Positions 11,569-21,900 of a DNA stretch of 64,000 bases are shown piece by piece. A model generated the notes under the pieces. It saw only the letters and a list, made by a program, of their open reading frames with translations. It was not told the DNA's origin and did not search any database. The translations under genes were made by a program, and so were the position numbers. How positions within the stretch are numbered: the first letter of the stretch is position 1; each line of letters opens with the position of its first letter. The stretch covers positions 8,742,001-8,806,000 of the forward strand of contig NC_063988.1 of NCBI RefSeq assembly GCF_932276165.1, given 5' to 3'. The stretch comes from Plutella xylostella. Its lineage: Eukaryota; Arthropoda; Insecta; Lepidoptera; Plutellidae.

Positions 11569-11994
11569 CTCCTGTCGCAGCGTCAGCGGCGCGGGCACCT
11601 CCTGGGTCTCATTCACTGGGGCACGCTCACTCACTGCACTAGGGGGATCTTCCTCGTACTCGGCCACGTTGAGCGGCCGGTCTCCGTCGTGGAAGCGCCA
11701 GCGCGCGGGCCCGCTGCCCCGGGCGCGGCGCCGCTTGTGCCGCACTCGGTGGCGGGTGAACCGGCCTCCAAACTCCTCCTCAACCATGGCCTGGTATAAA
11801 GACTCCAGCTGCACGCGAGACTTCCTGGACACTGGCCTCCTAGTCGGTTCCGCGTCATTCTTGGAGTCGACTTTGGTGAGGCCCTCCTCGTCCCAGAGCT
11901 GTATGCGGAGGATGTTGTCGTGGGAGGCGAGGTGTGCGCTGGCGAGGGCGAGCGCGATCGCGAGAAGCAGCGGCGCGCGGGCGGACACGTGCAT
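11569..11994 (-). CDS. First coding exon of an unidentified secreted multibasic protein
   Basis: The exon encodes 142 codons from ATG at 11994 to a donor GAG|GTAATAA at 11569, phase 0. I chose this ATG because it places a clear signal peptide at the N terminus (residues 1-22, core LLLAIALALASAHLA). An in-frame upstream ATG at 12102 would bury that peptide behind a proline-rich stretch. The mature part is acidic near the start, then strongly basic around residues 83-98 (RHRVRHKRRRARG), which contains furin-type sites, then has one N-glycosylation-type NET. GC content is far above that of the neighbourhood. The layout fits a secreted, proprotein-convertase-processed precursor such as a growth factor or extracellular protease, but I do not recognise the family. 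The remaining exons were not found. Confidence 0.6.
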
Positions 11995-12164
11995 CTCGCT
12001 CGGCGGCCGCGCGGGTACTGCCGGCTGCGGCGGCGGCGGCGGCTGATACGGCGATTTTCCCGCGCTTTTCCGATAACGCGTCCCGCACGCATTCGACATC
12101 AACGCGCTCGCTGCCTCCCATGTGATAACATCGCGTAATATTATGTTCGTACACGCCGCTTATC

Positions 12165-12185
12165 GCCCAATTTATATCGATAACG
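12165..12185 (-). promoter_or_regulatory. Candidate core promoter: TATA-like box plus DRE-like TATCGATA
   Basis: On the minus strand ATATAAATT (12169-12177) overlaps the palindrome TATCGATA (12175-12182), the insect DRE motif. It lies about 180 bp before the ATG at 11994 in a GC-rich setting. A start site near 12140 would fit. This is inference from motif and distance. Confidence 0.35.
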
Positions 12186-12552
12186 ACGGCCATTACTACT
12201 GGTTCTATTCTATGTAACACAATGCGATAGAAGGAGAGGAGGCTTTGATTTCAGGGTTTTTTAAGAGATACGCCGATGCCGATGACCAACAATGCAAGTC
12301 ATGCAAGCACATAAGCTCATTCATTACACTGATTTCTCGAAATCACGAGTTGGCATTGGCAAGGCAAGCGGGGCAAACTTTTTAAGTTATCATAATAATA
12401 ATATGTTAATAATTATTATTATTTTAATTTTTTCTATACAGTACCTAATTATACTCACACCAAATAATTATCCGCATCGGTGGCGACCCGTACCCAGTGG
12501 AGCCTACTTAAACTAAGATTTATTGATAAGTAGTTGTAAACTACACTCCCGG
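12186..12552. other. Upstream flank of the secreted-protein gene
   Basis: Nothing recognised apart from an ATT-rich tract near 12390-12425. The last 8 bases (ACTCCCGG, 12545-12552) are the left target duplication of the next element. Confidence 0.4.
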
Positions 12553-13031
12553 TAGGGCATGCAATACCGCAATACCGGTATTGCGTAATACCGGGATCCC
12601 GGACAAAATCCACGCTTTTTTCAATACCGGTATTGAAAGTGAATACCGGTATTGAAGTAATACCGGAATCTGTCATTTTTTAGGCTATAAATCAAGCGAT
12701 TAAGATATAGTTAGCCTTGTGCTCCTATATACTATGAAAGTGCACTTGTTTTCAGCCGTTACATGCGGTTTTTGGCCTTTGGAAACCTACTTGTAGTACA
12801 TGCGTTTAAAAATTTTAACTCTAATACTCAATTCTCGTAAAAAATATTACATAATACAGAATTTGATTGCTTTTTCTTGTTGTATTTTGTCCTATACGAC
12901 CTTTAAACAAAATATATGCCATTTATAACAAGGATGTCTAATACCGGTATTAATACCGGGATCCCGGTATTGAGTTCTAATACCGGAACCCAATACCGGT
13001 ATTGAAAATATTACCGGTATTGCATGCCCTA
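12553..13031. mobile_element. Non-autonomous hAT-like element rich in ATACCGGTAT
   Basis: Ends are TAGGGCATGC and GCATGCCCTA. ACTCCCGG is duplicated at 12545-12552 and 13032-13039. The subterminal regions carry many ATACCGGTATTG copies, a style known for hAT subterminal transposase-binding repeats. No transposase is present. The element sits inside an older MITE whose continuation starts at 13032. Confidence 0.85.
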
Positions 13032-13952
13032 ACTCCCGGGCAATGAAAAGGTTCCACCGTGAAAAACAACAAATTAAATTACTCCTAAACGGAAAAGGCT
13101 ACCTAAATTACAACTTCTGCAACATTGAAGTACATAAGTACATTTAATAGATCATCAGGATATAAAAATCATCCCTGCTGAAAATCAGCGCTGCAGGTAC
13201 ATTATGTACTTGCAGCAATTGCTGAGCTCGGGGCCTTTTTGGCGCTGCGCTGATGCACCATCTACACAGGCTCTAGGCTGGCCAATATTTTAGTTATTTT
13301 TTTTTTTAGGAATTTAGTTTAGTTTTTATTTTTATTTCAGTTTTTGTGTGTTATTATTTTATATGTAAATTGTATTTTTTTTGTATTTGTTCGGTGTATT
13401 TGTGCAGCACGAAATAAAATCTTTTTTCTTTCTACAACGATAATATTTTGTTCAAATTTTTATTTAAGTACTTAGGTATAGAAAAAAATTGGTTCGTTTT
13501 ATGTATTTTTGGTGTCGGCATTTTGTGAGTGGACCTTTTTCTTTGCATAGATTGACATAGGTATCTGACACACCCTGTGACTGTAACTCTTATTTACAAA
13601 TTGTAAAAAATTCTAATTAAAATATTAAAAAGGGTGTTAACTGAAAGGGGTTTACTGAGATTATTCGTAGGTAACAAATTTTAATGGTTTTCAACGGATT
13701 TATATAAGTAATTTTCAGAAAAAAAAACTTCCATCCATACAAACTTTGTTGGTCACGTCTTTTAAAAAATTAAGGTAAAATTAAAATAGGTAATTAGCTC
13801 AGGTAATTAGGTAAACAGTGATCCATACTGACGATGATGAATGACAATCTTTTGAAAAGCCCTTTCAGCTTACTAAACCACTCTAGCAATTGTTATGTAT
13901 TTATTTATTGACTTATTTGATTGAATTAAAATTATAATAATATATAGGTACG
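13032..13952. other. Remains of an older MITE and a retroposed fragment
   Basis: About 13032-13110 matches the MITE arm at 21680-21750 (GGGCAATGAAAAGGTTCCA). About 13290-13435 is T-rich with GAAATAAAATC, resembling a retroposon 3' end. No gene. Confidence 0.4.
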
Positions 13953-14776
13953 TAGGGTAACGTAACGTACCTAGGGACATTTTCGACTACTCCAACTTTG
14001 AATGAAGCTATCGCAGCGTACAACTAAGATATTAATGTGAATTTTTCTTTATTCGGTAGGATATATAATCTTTTATCACTAGTATTTGTGCTTAAGCTTT
14101 AGTGTGGCCAGATTTGATTAAATTAAGATAAAAGTAAAAATGCTTGTTTTGACCCAAGGTACGTTACACGTTTGTACCTTGGGACACTGTTTCCTATAGC
14201 TTTGTACTATGGAAAATGCAAAGTTCTAAATAACGCCTTATATCTCTGTTCTTATTTATTTACTGCATCTCTCTTCTGTCTAGCTTCACTCTGGCACTAA
14301 TAAGAACAGAGATATAAGGCGTTATTTAGATGTTTGCATTTTCCATAGTACAAAGCCATAGGAAACAGTGTCCCAAGGTACAAATTTAATCGTGTCCCAA
14401 GGTACAAAAAAGCAATATTTAACCAAAATTTAAATATCTTTATTTTTAATTAATAGGAATCTTTCAGATAATTGCCATGTCATAAAATTAAATAACTGAA
14501 AAGTTATACGTGACATCCATGTCTTTATTTTGAACATGCCTCAATGAGATAAAGCAACACAAAAAACTATACAAAAGCTACTTTTGACTCCAAAAAACTT
14601 CATACTGTCTTCACCACACACTAGATGCTGGTATGATCACGAGACTCACTAGTTTTGACAAGCGAGTAAAATACTATGCCTAGGGTAGAATTTTAATGTG
14701 TTTATTTAACCGGTTTTTAAAATACAATCAATGTCCCGAGGTACAAGCGTCCCAAGGTACGTTACGTTACCCTAAG
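13953..14776. mobile_element. Inverted-repeat element with repeated GTCCCAAGGTAC boxes
   Basis: Ends read GGGTAACGTAACGTACCT and AGGTACGTTACGTTACCC, flanked by TA on both sides. Inside, about 80 bp at 14174-14255 and 14299-14383 are reverse complements. The box GTCCCAAGGTAC or its complement recurs at least six times. No transposase. Confidence 0.75.
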
Positions 14777-14865
14777 TTTCACAAATATTGAGAATTAAAA
14801 TCAGACAAAAAGATATGCCATGGCAACAATAAAAAAAAACAACTAGAGCAACAATTTTATTTAAC

Positions 14866-15015
14866 TTAGGGCTGATTTTTCAATAATTAGATCAACGTTA
14901 TCTGACGAATAAAATTGACACTGTGACTGTCTAATACCAACATTCAGACGCCACAGCATCAGAATTATTTTCTAGATATCCTTTAGGTATCTGGCTATTG
15001 AAAAATCAGCCCTTA
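14866..15015. mobile_element. Short hairpin MITE
   Basis: Inverted ends TTAGGGCTGATTTTTCAATA and its complement enclose about 100 bp. Confidence 0.75.
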
Positions 15016-15252
15016 ATTTTGTAGCAGTCTGTCAGTTTTGTATTTGTTGTTATTTCTGACACTGAATGCTTAGAGCTACGACTTTTAAATAAACTTATTT
15101 TATACCCGTTGCAAAGTTAGCATTGTCGGACTCTAAGGCCGTATGCACGTAGAAGGTTATCTACCAGCAGCGCTGATTGCTGGTGTAGGGATGGTATGTA
15201 CTCAGGTAGTGACGTAGGGTACAGAGTTAGTATAAGTCTCAACTTATTATTA

Positions 15253-15462
15253 AACTAGCTGTTCCCGCGCGCTTCGCTTCGCCTTATAAAGTTTTCCCGT
15301 GGGAATTCCGGGATAAAAAGTAGCCTATGTTCTTTCCCAGGGTCTAGACCGTATGTATACCAAATTTCATTCAAATTCGTTCAGTAGTTTTGGCGTGAAA
15401 GCGTAACAGACAGACAGACAGACAGACACAGTTACTTTCGCATTTATAATATTAGTTAGGAT
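15253..15462 (+). repeat. Second copy of the GACA retroposon-type repeat
   Basis: Near-identical to 2890-3100 and 46214-46436, with the same fixed 3' end TTAGTTAGGAT. Confidence 0.8.
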
Positions 15463-15721
15463 AAATGAGTATTTACTGGAGTCGCGTGTTTCACTTGTCT
15501 CGCCTAAGCCATCCCTTACACTGGTTCCGGAGGCTTTACAAAAAACGAATGAAAGTGATCACTGATCTCTCATGCAATCGGTATGTTGAATGCAACGATA
15601 GAGTCGTGGTTTACGCGACAACCCTCCGAAACACAGCTTTTCATATAAATAATCTAGTATGAACCCTCTGAGTAATGATTTAGTAATCTGTGAATCTGGT
15701 TCGGCAAAAATGCGATGCTAA

Positions 15722-15968
15722 AGTCGTCGAAATATAATAGGCCCGTTTGGACAGCTACACCAATTTGCTATTTACTCTTGATTTACTTGATGAAATGCAT
15801 AAATAGACACATAATCTGGCTTATTATTTAACGGGCGAAATAAAAAAAAGAACTTTTAAAGCACCAAAAGTTGCTTATTGTTTAGATTTTTCATGATTTA
15901 GGTTGACACCAGCTGTTATGCCATACATTTTGGAGCGGTCCAAACGGGCCTATTATATTTCGACGACT
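15722..15968. mobile_element. MITE with 30-bp terminal inverted repeats
   Basis: Left AGTCGTCGAAATATAATAGG and its complement at the right end bound 247 bp with no coding capacity. Confidence 0.8.
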
Positions 15969-15990
15969 ATAGCCAGCTTTCTACGTGCAT

Positions 15991-17708
15991 ACTGTATATC
16001 TAAAACAACATAACACATAACCTATTAAGCAATTCAATAATAATATGAAAAAACATTGTAAAACACAGTAACTACGTGTCGGGAAAACACTAGATCTATA
16101 CCTTTACTAGACTAATAACGAAATCTTTGTCCTCATATTAACCACGATGCACTGTTTAAAGATGGACGTTTTTTTAACATTGATGTGGTCGAGCAATCAA
16201 AAAACAAAAAAACTAGTAGGTACAATTTATATTCAGCACAGGAGCCATCTATGAACAGATTGAACAGCCTGTTGTTGAGGTTATTTTCTGATGGAACAAT
16301 CATCGCCATCTATTGGAGAACCTTTTAACTAAAACATTTCTCGGAAACGAAACTGACACGTTAGAAGTTAGTGTGTAAATAGGCAAAAAGCCTTCGACAA
16401 TAATGCAATGTTTAGGAAAGATGGTTTGATTATTATGATATTTTTTTACGACTACTTATAAGTATAATTTATGTAAAACTAAAGCTGCTTGTTTATGTTG
16501 CACAAAATGTTGTTCAGAATGACTCTCTGACTCGCCCCCTTTCGGCTTATTATTGTAGTATAATAAACCACATGTCGGTAAATCAGAGACAATTAAAAAT
16601 CTAATGTGTATGGTTAACCAATGGATCGACGAGACGTTAGTGGTTAAATGGTGGTAAGCCAAAAGGGGTGATCCAGCCACTAAATCTGTACCTACTTACT
16701 AATTAACGGCAAAAATAACCCTGTTAATAAAAAAATACTTGAACAATATACCTATAAGTTATATTTGGCAAATAAAATTTATGGTTACTTAAATCGAATG
16801 CTTTATTACAGTCAAACTATAAACTCCTGACATCAAAGAGTGCGATTTTGCTAAGACTTTTTATGATCATCAGTTATTTACTTACTTTTAGATAACTTAC
16901 GGATTTTAACGGATTTATTTGTCCTTTAATAAATATAACAGATCGATTAAATACGATCTTAAACAATTAGTTATGATCCACTTCCGTTTTCACGACTTTA
17001 TAGTTGGACTGTACTTATTTCTATTAAGGTCGCTAAACAGGCATGCATAAACAAACAATCTATATCGCCACTAAAATAATTTTATTATCTAGCAAATTCT
17101 TATACTTACTGAAAAAAAAACATACTTACAGACTTTTTTCGAAGTCGGTTAAAAATATAATTTGGAAACAAAAAACAGACTACCGGATCGGCTATAGGCT
17201 AATCTCCAGCGCTCGAAATACTAACACAAGACAAAACCACATCTGTGACGCATGTAGGTACTAGGTACCTACACTAGGAACCATTATAACTTGACCAATC
17301 AGCTCAGCTCCTTACGATCCGAATCATAAGTAAAACCTCCGTAGATAACCGCGTGGGGCAAGTTACGTGGTTACTAGAGTAGTATTTAAAAATGTGATTA
17401 ACTCTTACGATTGACAATAAGTCCTTCTACGACTGTTTACCTACTGGCTAACATCGTCGCCAACGACGTATAACTGCTATGGCTACATCCACGTCAGATT
17501 ACGGCCACTGGGAGCGCAACACTAGAGTCCCGGACTCTGAAACCGCCAAATAAGTGCGCTTAACTGAAGCTAGCTACAAGTCGAGCATAAAACAAAAAAA
17601 ATAATCAGTAAAACAGTCAGAGAATCTCATTGCGCCATTGTCGTCTTGGTTGCAACCAACTTCAGACACACTTATCTGGCACATACTCTACCTACCTATA
17701 AACTTAAA
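15991..17708. other. 3' flank of the ZNFX1 gene; no gene recognised
   Basis: The stretch holds AT-rich DNA, a MITE-like fragment near 16515-16550 (CCCCCTTTCGGCTTA, compare 58620), and a stretch near 16842-16920 resembling 22712-22830. No clear AATAAA lies just downstream of the ZNFX1 stop; TTTATT on the plus strand near 17080 and 16913 are candidates for the polyadenylation signal. Confidence 0.4.
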
Positions 17709-18928
17709 TCACAATTCGAAGTTACGCATATCATTATTAAAGTTGGACCAGGCAGGGTGTCTGGCGCCGTCCATTTCTTCCGCAAGCTCATTGTCAGCCA
17801 AGAGAGTGTGCTGCGATCCGCCAATCAGAGCGCCGCATTCATTGCATTTGCTGGTCTCCATGGCGCCCCCGCATTCACCAATGCAGTAGATGTGGCCATT
17901 GGGACACTTGAACCAATGCCCTGACTTCAGCCCAACCGCTTTCACTATCAGTTCTCTCTCTTCCTTCGTGATAATACCTGATAGATTGACGGCTTTCTGC
18001 AGTGCGGTCAAGCATTCGTGGGCCGTGTTCTCATCGTAAATGCGAGTCTTTGAAACGATAGCAGATAAGGCTGCATCATACGCTGACCTCACTTTGGGCT
18101 GATTGTTCTTAGCAGCATAAGCGCCGTTGACGGTTATTTTGTTCAGTTGAATGATCCCGTTGATTCTTTTCATTTCGTTTCCGATGTCTTGCTGGTGTTG
18201 CTGTGTGATTTTGTCCGTGTTTTTCATTAACACGACGCATATTAGATTCGTTTGGTAGTAAAATGCTGACGACAGATTCTTCGAAGTCATACCGATGTCC
18301 ATGAATTTAGTGTAGGATTCGGAGAGCATGTCTAGAACGTCCAGGTAGATGGAAAACATTTGTAGCTGCGGGAGTGAGATGTTGGCTTGTCGCTTATTAA
18401 TTTGTCCGATTTCTAATGACACTTTAGTGAATGCTAGCGCCCAATCCTTTACGTTTGAGTCTGTAAGTTGTAAAATAATAATATGTGTTACGAAATTTGT
18501 GTTACGAAAAAACTGTGTAAAGAATTTATACAATAGAAGTATAATGGTGGGATGAGTGTTTTTCGATTTAAATTATAATTAGAACACTCATCCATTATAA
18601 TTTAAATCGAAAATACGTCTTCGTAGATAAACAGTGAGACTTACCCTCCATGATGGTCGAATGCAAGTTGGGAAATTGAAACGTGATTCCGAGTATTTCC
18701 TTCTTTTTCAATTCAATCTGTTCTTTTGTGCCGTATATTTTCTCCTTTACTGGGTTGATGTCGTTTTTGTAGGCAGCGTTTACTAAGTCCTTGTAGCGAT
18801 GCGTGTTGATGATGGCCTTCCGACAGAACGGACATGACCGTATCGTGATGGAGCTCTCATCGCCCTTCATCAGATTATCAAAGTCTTCCACCTCCAATAT
18901 GTGAGTGCAGTCTTGCAGTTTCACGAAT
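17709..18928 (-). CDS. ZNFX1: ZNFX1 exons 26-27: C-terminal region with RZ-type zinc finger
   Basis: Exon 26 (18928-18645) encodes CTHILEVEDFDNLM and CPFCRKAIINTHRY, a zinc-binding segment common to ZNFX1 proteins. Exon 27 (18460-17709) ends in the RZ finger from residue about 2097: GHWFKCPNGHIYCIGECGG, then SKCNECGALIGG. The stop is at 17711-17709. Confidence 0.92.
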
Positions 18929-21900
18929 CTGAAAAAAACATATTATTAAGTATAATATGTATAAATCCTAATCATAACTAATATTATAAATGCAAAAGTA
19001 ACTGAGTTTGTCTGTCTGTTACCCTTTCACAACGGTACTTTCGGTATATTAGCGCCCTCGCTATGCTAAGTTAAGGCGCCTAACCGCGCATCAAGAACTA
19101 AATAAGCTTGTTTCATCCCATCCCAAACCATCTATTTAACAAGAGCACATACTTAGCTCCGTCTTCAAAGTCTTCGCCCAGAAAGTCGGTGGGGAACTCC
19201 TCTGGACGGCATGTCTTGCAGATGTCTGGACAAGGCTCCCCGCAGAGGCCTCGGCAGGGGTGTTCACAAGGCAGTTTCTTGGGGCAGGGCTGGTCGCACG
19301 GCGGCCGCGAGCAGGGCTCCCCACATTTGCGGTCGCACGCGCCGTGGACGCACCGGCGGGTGCAATTCTCCTAAGAAGGGGAGAAGGGAAATGTGTTGTG
19401 AAAAAACAGGGTTATAGGACTGGAGGGTTATTGCCGTAAATATTGCTCCGCACTCGACAAGCGAAGTGGAGGTATTGGGCTGTACCTAAAGCAAACAGCC
19501 CGCTTAGAAAACTACGTGATATATTTATAGTGACATGCAATCTCCGACATAGGTATACTCGTATGTTGGTGATACATTACAGGCACTATACCGTCAGCTA
19601 GACAAAAGTCTGCCATCAGGGATCTATGGAGCAGTGGATCTAGCCGCTGAAGGCCGCAGTACTCTAGGAGACTGGCTTAAATTAAATAAAGTGGTAGTTT
19701 AGGGTGTAGGTGGTAGTGTAGGATGTAGGTGGTAGTGTAGGGTGTAGGTGGTAGTGTAGGCTGTAGGTGGTAGTGTAGGGTGTAGGTGGTAGTGTAGGGT
19801 GTAGGTGGTAGTGTAGGGTGTAGGTGGTATTGTAGGGTGTAGGTGGTAGTGTAGGGTGTAGGTGGTAGTGTAGGGTGTAGGTGGTAGTGTAGGGTGCAGA
19901 TGGTATGTAGGGTGTAGGTGGTAGTGTAGGGTGTAGGTGGTAGTGTAGGGTGTAGGTGGTAGTGTAGGGTGTAGGTGGTAGTGTAGGGTGTAGGTGGTAG
20001 TGTAGTGTGTAGGTGGTAGTGTAGGGTGTAGGTGGTAGTGTAGAGTGTAGGTGGTAGTGTAGGGTGTAGGTGGTAGTGTAGGGTGTAGGTACACTCACGG
20101 TGCACGGTGTGCAGGGGCTGCCGCAAGTCTTGTTGCACTTGGTGTGTGCACAAGCCACCTCGCAGCGTTGTCTGCACGGCGGGCACACCTGGTTGCACGG
20201 CTCCTTGCATCTGATTGAATGAATAATATGTTTTTAAATATGGAGGGACATATCACACACGTCCATCCGAACCTAGTCAATATAAAATCATTTAAAAAAA
20301 GTGTTTTAATCTCAGATCTAAATTGACATATTCTGAACGTTTCATCAACAAATGATTGTCCCGCGATTAAGAGACGTATCGTTCTATTGACGGGACAATC
20401 GACTGTTGATGAACCGTTCGGAATCTGTCAATTTAATACCTATCTGTGATAAAAAAACAAGCTTTTGCAAAAATATCTATGGATTGAGAACCTCCAATAT
20501 CGAGGGACATACAAAAAATATTGTTACAGACGTATACCTACGTCCGTCCGTGGAACCTTCTTTTTCGAAATCATTCAACAACAACTCACAGGTGTCCACA
20601 GATGATGGTCTTCATACACGGCTGGGTGCAGGGGGCGTGGACCCGGCGCTGCAGGCACGCGCCGCAGTCGCCGCGGCAGCGGTGCCCGCACGCTAGAGTG
20701 ACCCCGCACGGCGCCGCGCAGTGTGAGAGCAGATCGTCTGCGTCTAGCGCGCCTAGAGTGGAAAAATACCGCCAAGAGTGAGTGTAATACATAGGCTATA
20801 TAGAGTAGCTTCTTAAATTGTATTATTTAGTCCGCTTTGTAAATATAAATACAGGGTATTGCAAAAATGGTATACTAAGCCGAGTTCTGGAAATTCGCAA
20901 AAAAAACATCCTGTGTAAGTAGGTGTGTGAGAGCAGATCGTCTGGATCTATCGCGCCTACAGTGGACACAAGAGTGATTGGGAGGAGAGTAGATTAGGAG
21001 CTATTAATACAAAGGCCCTTTCCCGATCGGAAACTGGTTTGCAAAATATTGGCGGCATTGCAAAAGTTGCTCACAATGAGCCGCTGAGTTAAACCCTTCA
21101 TAAATGTACAAATACATACCAATTTTACAACGCCAAAACCATTTAAATTTGTATTTAAAAGGCTAGTTTACAAAATTTTACTCTTTGCTTTTGAAAAGAC
21201 GTTTTTTTTCTATAGTTTTGTATTGTTCCGTAAGTATTTTAATATTTTTTATATGTGTTATCCACAGTTTGAATAACTCTATGTACCAACCTTCAACAAA
21301 CAACTGGTAGCGGTTACAAGGCAGCCTGACTGCATGACCGCAGGGCGCCATGACCTTAGGTCGGTCCACAAGTTGCGTGCATGTCCGCTGATCACACGGC
21401 TGCTGGCAGCGCCGGCGGCAATCGTGGCCACACGGCAGTTTCCTAGCACACGGCGCACGGCACTTGTCTTGTGTGGCCGCGTCCTTACACTCCAGTGTTA
21501 GCTTGTGACCGCAGTCTGGGATCGTTTTCTCCACCTGTCAGGGAGAAATAATGACTTAGGTTTTAAGTTGCAGATTCTGGCCTGTTACTTTGCATCCAAA
21601 TTCACACAAAGTCCGAGGTGACTTGCAAGCAACATTTGTGGTCAGGTAATAGGTCGCGAGCCGTATCACCGTTTTTGAATTACGCTCCCGGGCAATGAAA
21701 AGGTTCCATTGAGAAAAGCCCCCAATTACTCGTAAACGGAAAAGACTAGGTTAATGACGCGGTAAATATTGGTGTCGTGATGAGTCGGCATTTTGTTAGT
21801 TGGAACTTTTTCATTGCCTGTGAGTGTAGTAGGTACAATTTGCACTTAGGGTACACATCTATGATCTAGATGTGCAGGTTTCATCACAGTGTTTTCCTTC

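Larger units (their letters stand above)
15142..15990. mobile_element. Nested block: outer inverted repeat holding a retroposon and a MITE
   Basis: GTATGCACGTAGAA near 15142 and its complement near 15977-15990 suggest an old outer element. Inside are the GACA retroposon at 15253-15462 and a MITE at 15722-15968 with 30-bp near-perfect inverted ends (GTCGTCGAAATATAATAGGC). The outer element is less certain than the inner two. Confidence 0.6.

Noticed and set aside
11552..12046. Overlapping plus-strand and alternative minus-strand frames in the GC-rich island
   Set aside because: High GC keeps several frames open; only the minus frame starting at 11994 has a signal peptide and a donor in phase.
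19677..20210. Long minus-strand reading frames of 131-177 codons made of HLHPTLPPTPYTTTYT-type repeats
   Set aside because: They come from a stop-free 19-bp minisatellite in an intron and overlap in three frames; the only coding part is exon 24 of ZNFX1 at its edge.
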